Shown in pieces: positions 1 through 9,026 of a stretch of 47,524 nt of DNA. The notes beneath the pieces are model-generated. The model ran no database searches, was not told the origin of the DNA, and saw nothing but the letters and a program-made list of their open reading frames with translations. The stretch spans positions 1-47,524 of the forward strand of contig JALERS010000088.1 in the NCBI GenBank assembly GCA_022763905.1, written 5' to 3'. Every line of letters starts with the position of its first letter. Position 1 is the stretch's first letter. A program made the position numbers and the translations under genes. Origin of the DNA: Prevotellaceae bacterium. Lineage in GTDB: Bacteria > Bacteroidota > Bacteroidia > Bacteroidales > Bacteroidaceae.

Positions 1-208
1 CGTAAGGTGCGACTGAATTCCTCATATTGGAACTCGTCGCACCCTGCTAAGTATTATTGAAGAAAATAACTTTCTGTCAAGCCTCACCCATTATTATTCG
101 ATGGATATGGAGCGGTTCTTCTGACGCTCTATTATCTCCTGCTTTTTCGGCAATGTAATGAATTAGGAAATATTTTAATGGTTGGAAAATTTCGTCTTTC
201 CTGTTAAG

Positions 209-283
209 TCGGGGTGAAAGGATTCGAACCTTCGACCCCCTGCTCCCAAAGCAGGTGCGCTAACCGGACTGCGCTACACCCCG
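209..283 (-). tRNA. tRNA-Pro (anticodon TGG)
   Basis: Acceptor stem CGGGGTG/CACCCCG (277-283 with 210-216), T-loop GGTTCGAATC, anticodon loop CTTTGGG on the minus strand. Confidence 0.95.
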
Positions 284-710
284 TTATGTTTTCGGATGCA
301 AAATTACAATTTTTATTTGGAATATTCTGTATTTTTATAGGTGTAAATGCAGATTATTTTTCAATTGTTTGTCATTCAGATGTTTGAGATGGTTTTGTGT
401 GAATGTATTCTTCCTGTTTATGGTGTTTTTCTGCATTTGATTAAGAGGGCTTAGCTGGTGTTGGAAGATGATTATAGGGACAAAATGTTTATAAGGTTTT
501 AGTCTTAAATTTATTTCTGGAAGGTGTTCTGTGTCTTGTGAAATGGACCTGACTAAAGACAGAGTCTCTCCTATAAGGAAGGGTGAAGATGGCTGAAACA
601 ACTAACCCTATACCTTTTTTCCACTTTACATCTACTCACCCTATAGAACAAGTAGCTACCTCAAATCTTTCCTATCTTTTATTACGTTTAGTCAGCAGAA
701 TGGTGATATC

Positions 711-755
711 CAAAAAAAAACGGAGACATGTGCTGAAATCAGCTTCATGTCTCCG
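711..755 (-). terminator. Intrinsic terminator of the thrS-infC-rpmI-rplT operon
   Basis: Perfect 10-bp stem CGGAGACATG (721-730)/CATGTCTCCG (746-755) with inner GCTGA/TCAGC stem, followed on the minus strand by a 9-T run (A-run 712-720 on plus). Confidence 0.93.
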
Positions 756-783
756 GTAAGAAGAATGATGTGTATTGTTTTTA

Positions 784-1128
784 TTATTTCACTTGAGCTA
801 CAATGGCTTTGAATGCATCGGGATTGTTGACAGCGAGGTCAGCAAGAACTTTACGGTTGATTTCGATGCCAGCTTTGTGCAGAGCGCCCATCAATTGGGA
901 ATAGGAGAGACCTTCCAATCGAGCGGCGGCGTTGATACGCTGAATCCACAAAGCACGGAAATTGCGCTTCTTGGTTTTACGGTCTCTGTAAGCATATGTC
1001 AAACCTTTTTCCCAGGTGTTTTTGGCTACAGTCCATACATTCTTGCGTGCGCCAAAGTAGCCACGGGTCAATTTAAGGATTTTCTTTCTTCTTGCTCTTG
1101 AAGCAACGTGATTTACTGATCTAGGCAT
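784..1128 (-). CDS. rplT: 50S ribosomal protein L20
   Basis: 114 aa, [37 protein letters not shown]..., classic L20. Confidence 0.98.
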   Translation of the reverse strand: MPRSVNHVASRARRKKILKLTRGYFGARKNVWTVAKNTWEKGLTYAYRDRKTKKRNFRALWIQRINAAARLEGLSYSQLMGALHKAGIEINRKVLADLAVNNPDAFKAIVAQVK

Positions 1129-1213
1129 AATTGATTTGATTTTGGATGTAAGCGTCGCTCATGTAGTGCGAACTTTTAGGCTAAGCATCCGGTTAATAAT
1201 TTCCCGATTCCTG

Positions 1214-1411
1214 TTAGCGCAGAATAAGGAGTTCTCTAACTTGTTTGATGTTGGTCTTGTCCACAAGAGCGAAGTGGTCAAGATTTCTCTTTTGTTTCTT
1301 GGTCTTCTTTGTCAAGATGTGGCTGTGGTAAGCATGCTTTCTTTTCAGCTTACCTGTTCCGGTAAGGGTGAACCTTTTTTTGGCACCGGAATTAGTTTTT
1401 ACTTTTGGCAT
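1214..1411 (-). CDS. rpmI: 50S ribosomal protein L35
   Basis: 65 aa, [44 protein letters not shown], between infC and rplT. Confidence 0.97.
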   Translation of the reverse strand: MPKVKTNSGAKKRFTLTGTGKLKRKHAYHSHILTKKTKKQKRNLDHFALVDKTNIKQVRELLILR

Positions 1412-1491
1412 TTTCTTTTGTTGTTTGATGTTTATAATGTGCGGCAGCGTGAAACCATTACGCTACGCGCTTCTCTTTTACTGTCTGAATG

Positions 1492-2151
1492 TCAGAAATC
1501 TTCTCCTTCAATAGTAGGTATTTTGTACTCTCCCTTCTTCTCCTGTTTGGCAGATGCTTTGTCTGTGATTTTCTTTTCTTGAACAGGTGCTACAGAGGTT
1601 TCTGCAGTTTTCACTGCTTTCTTCGGTGTAGGTACTTTTTTGGGAGAGATGAACATTGTCATTCTCTTGCCGAGGAGTTCGGGCATACTTTCCACTCTAC
1701 CTACTTCTTCCAGATCATTGGCGAAGCGGAGTAATAATACTTCTCCTTGTTCCTTGAATATGATGCTACGTCCTTTGAAGAATACATAGGCCTTAACCTT
1801 GTTGCCCTCTTCGAGGAATTCGCGTGCATGCTTGAGTTTGAAATCATAGTCATGCTCATCAGTTTGAGGTCCGAATCTGATTTCTTTGACCTCTATTTTG
1901 ACTTGCTTTGCTTTGATTTCTTTCTGTTTTTTCTTGATTTGATACAGGAATTTCGAATAATCGATAATTCTGCATACGGGAGGAGCAGCGTTGGGGGATA
2001 TCTCGACGAGGTCTTCTCCACGCTGTTCAGCCAGTGCAATGGCTTTGGCTGTAGGCATGACGGTACTTCCGCCTTCGCTCACTACTCTTACCTCCCGTGC
2101 TCTGATTTGACGGTTGATATTATAGCTCTGCTTTAAATCGTCTTTCTTCAT
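1492..2151 (-). CDS. infC: Translation initiation factor IF-3 with extended C-terminal tail
   Basis: [13 protein letters not shown]...[21 protein letters not shown]...[25 protein letters not shown], in the thrS-infC-rpmI-rplT arrangement. Confidence 0.97.
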   Translation of the reverse strand: MKKDDLKQSYNINRQIRAREVRVVSEGGSTVMPTAKAIALAEQRGEDLVEISPNAAPPVCRIIDYSKFLYQIKKKQKEIKAKQVKIEVKEIRFGPQTDEHDYDFKLKHAREFLEEGNKVKAYVFFKGRSIIFKEQGEVLLLRFANDLEEVGRVESMPELLGKRMTMFISPKKVPTPKKAVKTAETSVAPVQEKKITDKASAKQEKKGEYKIPTIEGEDF

Positions 2152-2188
2152 TCAATGAATTTACGGTTATTTGAAAATCTCGGCAAAG

Positions 2189-4132
2189 TTAGAAAATATT
2201 TATCATACTATCAACTTCTTCTTTGATTTTGTTTGCAAAATCTTTGTATTTCAGTGTTCCTTCACTGGTTCCACCTTGTTTTCTGACGGCAACTGTCTCT
2301 TCTGCTTGTTCTTTTTCGCCTACAACCAACAGGTAAGGAATGTGTTTCATCTCATTGTCTCTGATTTTCCTGCCTATCTTTTCGCTTCTGTCATCAATTA
2401 TAGCACGAATGTCCATTTGTTGGAAATAGGCTTTGATTTGATTGGCATAATCAATGAATTTTTCAGAGATAGGGAGTATGGCTACCTGTTCCGGTGAAAG
2501 CCAAAGCGGGAACTTGCCGCATGTGTGTTCCAAGAGGACAGCAACAAATCTTTCCATAGAACCGAATGGTGCACGATGGACCATAACGGGACGATGGCGT
2601 AAGTTGTCATCACCTACATATTCCAATTGGAAACGTTCGGGCAGGTTATAATCTACCTGTATGGTTCCCAATTGCCATTTCCTGCCGAGTGCGTCTTTAA
2701 CCATGAAGTCAAGTTTGGGTCCATAGAAGGCAGCTTCTCCATATTCGATATGAGCCTTCATTCCTTTTTCCTGACAAGCTTCAATAATGGCGTTTTCTGC
2801 ACGTTCCCAGTTTTCATCGGTTCCGATATATTTGGCCTTGTTTTTAGGATCTCTCAAAGATATTTGGGCATCGAAGTCCTGAAAGCCAAAGGTCTTGAAT
2901 ACAATGTTGATGATATCCATTACGCGTAGGAATTCGTCTTTTACTTGGTCAGGTCGACAGAAGATATGGGCATCATCCTGTGTAAAACTTCTTACGCGGG
3001 TCAGTCCGTGGAGTTCGCCACTTTGTTCGTAACGATATACCGTACCGAATTCGGCAATACGGATGGGTAGGTCTTTGTAGGAGCGGGGTTTTCTGGCAAA
3101 AATCTCACAGTGATGAGGGCAGTTCATGGGTTTTAGCATGTACTCTTCACCTTCATCGGGAGTATGGATGGGTTGGAAAGAATCCTTACCGTATTTGGCA
3201 TAGTGGCCGGATGTAACATAAAGTTGTTTGGAACCAATATGCGGGGTAATGACCAAATTGTATCCGTAATGATCTTGGATTTTTTTAAGAAAGTCTTGTA
3301 GTCGGAGTCGGAGGGCTGTTCCTTTCGGTAACCATATGGGCAATCCTTTTCCTACTCTTTCAGAGAACATGAAGAGTTCCATCTCTTTGCCTATTTTCCT
3401 ATGGTCACGTTTTTTGGCTTCTTCCAGCATGACGAGATACTCGTCCATCATCTTCTTTTTAGGGAAGGAAATACCATAGACTCGGGTGAGGGAAGTTCTG
3501 CTGGCATCTCCACGCCAAAATGCTGCGGAGACACTAGTTACTTTGATGGCTTTGATGGGTGTGGTAGAAAGAAGGTGTGGGCCACGGCAAAGGTCAGTAT
3601 AGTTGCCTTGGGTATAGGTGGAAATCTGCCCATCTTCCAGTTCGGAGATTAATTCGAGTTTCAGTTTCTGGCCATTTTCGTCAAAGAATTTCAGAGCATC
3701 CTGTTTGCTGATGGCATTTCTTACAATCTGTTCTCCTCTTTTGACAATTTCAGCCATTTTGTTGTTGATTGTTTCGAAATCACCTTCTTTAATGATTTGT
3801 CCATCAGGAAGGAGGACGTCATAATAGAATCCGTTTTCAATGGCGGGGCCGATACCGAATTCAATACCAGGATAGAGCTCTTGAAGAGCTTCAGCAAGCA
3901 AATGGGCTGAGGAGTGCCAAAAAGTGTGTTTGCCTTCCTCATCATCAAATTTGAAAAACTTGATGGATGCATCCTTGGTAATGGGTCTGTTGAGTTCTGT
4001 AGTCTGTCCGTCAATAGAACAAGCTACAACTTCTTTCTTCAACTGAGGAGAGATGCTCTCGGCTATCTGGATGGGCAATATACCTGATTCAAATTCTTTG
4101 ATTGAACCATCAGGAAAAGTAATTTTTATCAT
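2189..4132 (-). CDS. thrS: Threonyl-tRNA synthetase
   Basis: 647 aa with TGS domain, [21 protein letters not shown] and [11 protein letters not shown] motifs. Confidence 0.98.
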   Translation of the reverse strand: MIKITFPDGSIKEFESGILPIQIAESISPQLKKEVVACSIDGQTTELNRPITKDASIKFFKFDDEEGKHTFWHSSAHLLAEALQELYPGIEFGIGPAIENGFYYDVLLPDGQIIKEGDFETINNKMAEIVKRGEQIVRNAISKQDALKFFDENGQKLKLELISELEDGQISTYTQGNYTDLCRGPHLLSTTPIKAIKVTSVSAAFWRGDASRTSLTRVYGISFPKKKMMDEYLVMLEEAKKRDHRKIGKEMELFMFSERVGKGLPIWLPKGTALRLRLQDFLKKIQDHYGYNLVITPHIGSKQLYVTSGHYAKYGKDSFQPIHTPDEGEEYMLKPMNCPHHCEIFARKPRSYKDLPIRIAEFGTVYRYEQSGELHGLTRVRSFTQDDAHIFCRPDQVKDEFLRVMDIINIVFKTFGFQDFDAQISLRDPKNKAKYIGTDENWERAENAIIEACQEKGMKAHIEYGEAAFYGPKLDFMVKDALGRKWQLGTIQVDYNLPERFQLEYVGDDNLRHRPVMVHRAPFGSMERFVAVLLEHTCGKFPLWLSPEQVAILPISEKFIDYANQIKAYFQQMDIRAIIDDRSEKIGRKIRDNEMKHIPYLLVVGEKEQAEETVAVRKQGGTSEGTLKYKDFANKIKEEVDSMINIF

Positions 4133-4172
4133 CGTCGGTATTTGTTGTCTGTTTATGGTTTATTTCAATGTG

Positions 4173-4180
4173 CAAAGTTA
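4173..4180 (-). promoter_or_regulatory. Bacteroidetes -7 element (TAACTTTG) upstream of thrS
   Basis: CAAAGTTA on plus = TAnnTTTG consensus on minus, ~40 bp upstream of the thrS start. Confidence 0.55.
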
Positions 4181-4417
4181 CTGGTTTTATTTCATATAGA
4201 TATATCTTGTCTATAAAATCTTTTGAATCTAAATAGAGTTTGACGGTTAATTTCTGCAACTACCTTTTTTTATTGTGTTGTCTGGATGGTAATGACATGA
4301 GGATGGGTCGGATATATAGGTTAGTCGGAGTCAAGAGAGATTGTAGGGGGGTAATGGCTTTTGAAGACAGAAGAGTTGAAAACAGGGAATTATTATTTCT
4401 TAAAGCCATATTTTTTG

Positions 4418-4425
4418 TAATTTTG
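4418..4425 (+). promoter_or_regulatory. Bacteroidetes -7 element (TAATTTTG) directly before the YigZ-family gene
   Basis: TAnnTTTG match ending 5 nt before the ATG at 4431. Confidence 0.5.
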
Positions 4426-4430
4426 GATGC

Positions 4431-5021
4431 ATGTTGAAAGAAGAATATCTTACCGTAGGCTCAGTAGCCACTTCAAAACTTGTGGAAAAGAAAAGTGTTT
4501 TCTATGGGTTTGCTGTTCCTGTAGAAGATGAATTGCAGGTAGAGGAACAACTTCGTCAGTTCCGTAAGAAGTATTATGATGCGCGCCATGTGTGCTATGC
4601 CTATTGTCTCAATGGGGAGACTGCGATAGAGAAGTCAAGTGACAATGGTGAACCTTCAGGTACTGCAGGACGCCCTATGTTAGGTGTATTGCAGTCGCAT
4701 TGTCTTACACAGGTGTTGCTGGTGGCTGTTAGATATTTCGGAGGAATCAAATTGGGTACCAGTGGTCTTATTGCAGCCTATAGAGAAGTGGCCGAACTTA
4801 CTTTGGCCAATGCTGAAATCGTCACTCGTAAGTACATGGAGCATTACTCGTTTACATTTGGTTATGATGCCATGAATGTTGTTATGACGGCAGTAAAGGC
4901 AAAAGATGTTCAAGTGGTTTCTTCTTCTTTCGATTTGACGTGTCGTTTAACTGTGACAGGTGTACCTAGTGAAGTGGCCCGTCTCAAGGTTTTATTGGAA
5001 GGAAAGATAGAAAATGTTTGA
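4431..5021 (+). CDS. YigZ/IMPACT family protein
   Basis: 196 aa, KKYYDARHVCYAYCLNGETAIEKSSDNGEPSGTAGRPMLGVL and VRYFGGIKLGTSGLIAAYREV motifs. Confidence 0.92.
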   Translation: MLKEEYLTVGSVATSKLVEKKSVFYGFAVPVEDELQVEEQLRQFRKKYYDARHVCYAYCLNGETAIEKSSDNGEPSGTAGRPMLGVLQSHCLTQVLLVAVRYFGGIKLGTSGLIAAYREVAELTLANAEIVTRKYMEHYSFTFGYDAMNVVMTAVKAKDVQVVSSSFDLTCRLTVTGVPSEVARLKVLLEGKIENV

Positions 5022-5118
5022 AAGAGGGAAAGTGAAATAGGTGTTTGGGGATGATGCGTCAAACATGTCATGATACAGCATTTGTAACATGGCATAAAAC
5101 CGATTATTCATATGAAAT

Positions 5119-5142
5119 AATCCCGATGATAACATCGGGATT
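5119..5142. terminator. Convergent (possibly bidirectional) terminator hairpin
   Basis: AATCCCGATG (5119-5128)/CATCGGGATT (5133-5142), 4-nt loop, between convergent genes; T-tract is weak. Confidence 0.6.
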
Positions 5143-5182
5143 TATGTAAGGTAAAACGATAAGGTTTTCAGATAAGAATCGG

Positions 5183-6643
5183 TTATTTCTTGAACCTACT
5201 GTAGACGGTAGAAACTTGGATAGGAGACGTTTTTCCCCCCAGTAAGCGTGTACTGGTCATCTTCAGATTATGGCTTACTTTTGTATAGGCACCATAGGCG
5301 TTGGTTTCTGTAGATACCGGAACCAATAGCACTTTGTTCCATTCAGGATGAGTGGCTATCCATGTTGCCTTTTTCTCGGCTTTCTTTGAGGGAGAGTCTG
5401 AAGATGTGATACCAGCTTGGTTCAACATATTATTGTACATATGTGAAACCAGTGTAGCTATGTTTTGATAAGTGTATGAATTGTAGCTGCTGTTGAAACT
5501 GGTGATGATGGCTGTTTTCCCGTTGGGAAGTTTCTTGTTTTCAAAGAAACCTTGGTATGTCGTTTTGTCAATTATCATCAGTTGGTCTGCCGTGCTGAGG
5601 TTGTATTTATTGAGCTGATTGTTGTTGATTCTTTTTAGGATGATTTTTGCGCTATTGAGTGAGTCTTGTTCGTGTCCTTCAAAGATACTATCAAGAGGCA
5701 GTACCACTTCCGTGAATAAACCAGCCGGGGTCTTGATGTATGTACAGGATGTATCATTGATAAGGGTTTCAAATCCCTTGTTCTCGATGGTGTTGTTCTG
5801 GAGAACTTCTCCTGTAGAGGCTACGCGTTGTATACCATTATAAATACTGTCATTATAGGTATATCTGAAATAAATATTGACTGTAGCTACATCACAGTTT
5901 ATCAAGGTGCCGTTACCGGCAATGGTTTTGAAATAGAAGCCAGGCATGACATGGCGGATAAACTGGTAGGCATTCTTGAAATATTCAGGATGCTCGTAAA
6001 ATCTGTTGATGATTTTTGTGCCGTATTCTGTGGGTAGTTTTATTCGAATATGACGGGAATAACCATCTGAGCCACGAAGTGAGTCTGGCATATTAAGGTC
6101 TGTTACCGAAAAAGTGGTTTCTTTGTAAATGGCATCCTCTTTCTTGCTTAGATAGTTGTCGGCTTTGAAATTAGTATAATAGGTGTTGTCTTCACTTGGA
6201 ATATTGGCAGAATCCAGTTCCTGTACGGCTATCTTCATGGAATTCAGGGAGTCCCCATAGTATGACTCGATATACAAGTGGATGTCTACAGAGTCGGCAA
6301 AGGGAAATCCGTTTTCATCGCACATCATACTATCCTTGTCTGGGAAAGAGTAGTTTTCCAAATTGTAGAATTGGGCGAGAAAACTACTGATGGTTGTAGA
6401 TCCTGTTTCAGGATCTGTTACTTTACCCAGATAGCAATCTGTGGTGTTGGCAACCAAAGAATCAATTCTTACAGATTGGGAAAATGCATAATATAAAGAA
6501 TCGGAGGTCTGTGTAAGGTCCTGTCCCGGCATTACACTCTGACCTATGTCGTTGGTGTCATCATTACATGACGTTAAAGTCAAGGCTATGATGACAATTG
6601 TGCATAGGCAGATATATTTTTTTATGAAAGGAAGCATTTTCAT
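5183..6643 (-). CDS. DUF4270 family lipoprotein
   Basis: Lipobox LTSCND, then DIGQSVMPGQDLTQTSDSLYYAFSQSVRIDSL typical of Bacteroidetes DUF4270 proteins. Confidence 0.85.
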   Translation of the reverse strand: MKMLPFIKKYICLCTIVIIALTLTSCNDDTNDIGQSVMPGQDLTQTSDSLYYAFSQSVRIDSLVANTTDCYLGKVTDPETGSTTISSFLAQFYNLENYSFPDKDSMMCDENGFPFADSVDIHLYIESYYGDSLNSMKIAVQELDSANIPSEDNTYYTNFKADNYLSKKEDAIYKETTFSVTDLNMPDSLRGSDGYSRHIRIKLPTEYGTKIINRFYEHPEYFKNAYQFIRHVMPGFYFKTIAGNGTLINCDVATVNIYFRYTYNDSIYNGIQRVASTGEVLQNNTIENKGFETLINDTSCTYIKTPAGLFTEVVLPLDSIFEGHEQDSLNSAKIILKRINNNQLNKYNLSTADQLMIIDKTTYQGFFENKKLPNGKTAIITSFNSSYNSYTYQNIATLVSHMYNNMLNQAGITSSDSPSKKAEKKATWIATHPEWNKVLLVPVSTETNAYGAYTKVSHNLKMTSTRLLGGKTSPIQVSTVYSRFKK

Positions 6644-6663
6644 TGTCTGTATGAAGTAGAAGC

Positions 6664-7479
6664 TTATTCTGATTGTTTGATGCTTTGGAAAAATTCAAGA
6701 GTTTTCTGTGGGAAATTCTCTTCACTGAAAGGCATTACAGGGATTTGATTTTCCCGAGCAAATGAAATGAGATCTTCTGGAACATCCTTATCTCCACAGA
6801 TTATTCCATCTGCGAATTTTATACTGAAACGCATAAGGTCTTCAAAGGTATGAAGCGGCATGCCGAAGTTATCTATCACCTCCTTTGTGATGGTGCGGAA
6901 GCAGAGCATTTCTGCAAAATTGTCTGGCAGAGGGGTGTTCATCTGTTCTCCGTAAAGAGTAAGAACTACCTTGGATTGGGCAAAATTTTCTTCGTTGAGA
7001 TATGCATTCTTCAGATAGAAGGCAACTAGAGTAGAAAACCATCCTTGACATTGAATGACGCAAGGAGTCCAATGCAACAGTTTGCAGGTTTCCATGGTGC
7101 TTCTGGCGTAAAAAATAGCACGCTCGTAGTTGTCGGCATATTCATTGCCGTCATTGTCCAGGAAGAGTCCTCTTTTCTTGAATAGGTCATCATTGTCTAT
7201 AAAATAGACTTGCAGACGTGTCCCTGGTAGAGAAGCAACCTTGATGATTAGAGGATGGTCGGTATTGGCTATGTCGATGTTGAGGCCTGAAAGACGGATT
7301 ACTTCGTGCAGTTGATTCCTTCTTTCGTTGATATTGCCGAATTTAGGTTGAAGTGCACGGACTTCCATCCCGTTTTCGCTTATGTATTTGGGCGCAGCTT
7401 TCCCATAAGCCGCCATAGGGGAGTCGGGTAAGAAGGGGACAATTCTTTCTCCGACAAACAATAGCTTATTACCTTCCAT
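6664..7479 (-). CDS. Glycogen/starch synthase-like protein, GT5 N-terminal domain only
   Basis: MEGNKLLFVGERIVPFLPDSPMAAYGKAAPKYISENGMEVRALQPKFGNINERRNQLHEVIRLSG. Start chosen at 7479 because the ORF start at 7500 overlaps a -7 element. Confidence 0.8.
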   Translation of the reverse strand: MEGNKLLFVGERIVPFLPDSPMAAYGKAAPKYISENGMEVRALQPKFGNINERRNQLHEVIRLSGLNIDIANTDHPLIIKVASLPGTRLQVYFIDNDDLFKKRGLFLDNDGNEYADNYERAIFYARSTMETCKLLHWTPCVIQCQGWFSTLVAFYLKNAYLNEENFAQSKVVLTLYGEQMNTPLPDNFAEMLCFRTITKEVIDNFGMPLHTFEDLMRFSIKFADGIICGDKDVPEDLISFARENQIPVMPFSEENFPQKTLEFFQSIKQSE

Positions 7480-7497
7480 TGTGTGAATTTTATTATG

Positions 7498-7505
7498 CAA
7501 AGTTA
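7498..7505 (-). promoter_or_regulatory. Bacteroidetes -7 element (TAACTTTG) for the GT5-like/DUF4270 operon
   Basis: CAAAGTTA on plus, ~19 nt before the ATG at 7479. Confidence 0.55.
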
Positions 7506-7601
7506 CGAAGAAATAAGCATTTAAGGGAAATTTTCTTGTTGAAAAAATCCATAAAGATGATTTAGTTGCCCATTAATAGTATACGATGTGAAGAATTATG
7601 T

Positions 7602-7609
7602 TACTTTTG
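7602..7609 (+). promoter_or_regulatory. Bacteroidetes -7 element (TACTTTTG) for panCD
   Basis: TAnnTTTG match 30 nt before the panC ATG. Confidence 0.5.
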
Positions 7610-7638
7610 CAGGCAGATAGAAAAAACGGTTCTTAATA

Positions 7639-8487
7639 ATGGAAATTATTAAAACAATTAGGCAACTTCGTCAGAAATTGGATGTAGACAGGTTGTCATC
7701 CCATAGTATAGGTCTTGTGCCTACTATGGGTGCGCTTCACGAGGGTCATGCTTCACTTGTGACCCGTTCGGTTCAAGAGAACGATGTTACTGTAGTTAGT
7801 GTTTTTGTTAACCCTACCCAATTCAATGACCAGAAAGACTTGCAGACTTATCCACGCAATCTGGATGCCGACTGCACTTTGTTGGAACGATTGAACGCTA
7901 CTTACGTGTTTGCTCCCGAGGTAGAGGAGATGTATCCGGAACCTGATACCAGACATTTTTCCTATCCTCCTGTAGATATTGTTATGGAAGGAGCATTCCG
8001 TCCTGGTCATTTTAATGGAGTGTGTCAGATTGTGAGCAAGTTATTTGCCGCTATTATGCCGGACAGAGCTTATTTCGGTGAAAAGGATTTCCAACAGATT
8101 GCAGTCATAAGAAAGATGGTTGATGATTTGAAATTTCCTCTTCAGATATGTCCTTGTCCTATAGTTAGGGAACAAGATGGCTTGGCTTTGAGCAGTCGGA
8201 ATGCATTGCTTTCTGCTGAAGAACGCCGATTGGCTGTCAATATTTCAAGAACTCTCTTTATTAGTAAGGATTATTCAGCCAATCACACTGTTTCACAAAC
8301 ACGTCAGTTTGTGACAGATACAATCAATGTGCTTCCTTCCCTGGAAGTACAGTATTTTGATATTGTTGATGGGAAATCTCTTCAATCTGTTTCCTCTTGG
8401 GAGGAGAGTGAAGATATAGTGGGATGCATCACGGTATTCTGTGGTAAAAAGCCCATCAGACTTATTGATAATATTAGGTATAAATGA
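7639..8487 (+). CDS. panC: Pantothenate synthetase
   Basis: [41 protein letters not shown] motifs. Confidence 0.97.
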   Translation: MEIIKTIRQLRQKLDVDRLSSHSIGLVPTMGALHEGHASLVTRSVQENDVTVVSVFVNPTQFNDQKDLQTYPRNLDADCTLLERLNATYVFAPEVEEMYPEPDTRHFSYPPVDIVMEGAFRPGHFNGVCQIVSKLFAAIMPDRAYFGEKDFQQIAVIRKMVDDLKFPLQICPCPIVREQDGLALSSRNALLSAEERRLAVNISRTLFISKDYSANHTVSQTRQFVTDTINVLPSLEVQYFDIVDGKSLQSVSSWEESEDIVGCITVFCGKKPIRLIDNIRYK

Positions 8488-8503
8488 TACAGACGACCTG
8501 ATT

Positions 8504-8854
8504 ATGTATATTCAATTATTGAAATCTAAGATTCACAATGTCCGGGTTACTGATGCCAACCTTAATTATGTGGGCAGTATAACCATTGATCAGGATTTGA
8601 TGGATGCGGCTGGTATCTATCCTGGTGAACATGTCTATATCGTAGATAATAACAATGGAGAGCGTTTTGAAACATATGTCATTACTGGACAGCGGGGGTC
8701 GGGTGTTATCTGTCTCAATGGAGCGGCAGCCCGTAAGGTGCAAGTAGATGATATTGTAATTATTATGGCCTACGCTTCGGTATCTCCAGAGGAAGCACTC
8801 ACTTTTCAGCCCAAAGTGATTTTCCCGAATTCTGTTACCAATCGTCTGGTATGA
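8504..8854 (+). CDS. panD: Aspartate 1-decarboxylase
   Basis: [29 protein letters not shown]; the YVGSI site is the self-cleavage Gly-Ser region. Start placed at 8504, not the ORF start at 8441 inside panC. Confidence 0.96.
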   Translation: MYIQLLKSKIHNVRVTDANLNYVGSITIDQDLMDAAGIYPGEHVYIVDNNNGERFETYVITGQRGSGVICLNGAAARKVQVDDIVIIMAYASVSPEEALTFQPKVIFPNSVTNRLV

Positions 8855-9026
8855 TAAGGTGGCAATGCACTTCCTGTCTAGGAACAGAGACTGAATAACA
8901 GTATTTCCTTTTCTGTAATGTTTCTTGTTTTTTTGTTTTCTCTCTTATGAATTATCAGGTTCATATGAGAGAGGAAGGACATATTTATAATATGTATGCA
9001 GATACTGCAGTCGGTGTCGTAAGGTG

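Noticed and set aside
335-601. 88-aa minus-strand ORF in the tRNA-Pro to rplT intergenic region
   Set aside because: Low-complexity composition, no recognisable family, AT-rich spacer.
1136-1582. 148-aa plus-strand ORF
   Set aside because: Antisense to rpmI/infC; composition is a shadow of the real genes. The same applies to other antisense ORFs in the track.
8441-8503. N-terminal extension of the panD ORF overlapping panC
   Set aside because: Canonical PanD begins [11 protein letters not shown] at 8504; the upstream 21 residues are out-of-frame panC sequence.
8941-8980. CTCTCTTATGAA/TTCATATGAGAG inverted repeat after panD
   Set aside because: Stem has a mismatch and no T-tract in the right orientation; insufficient for a terminator or regulatory call.
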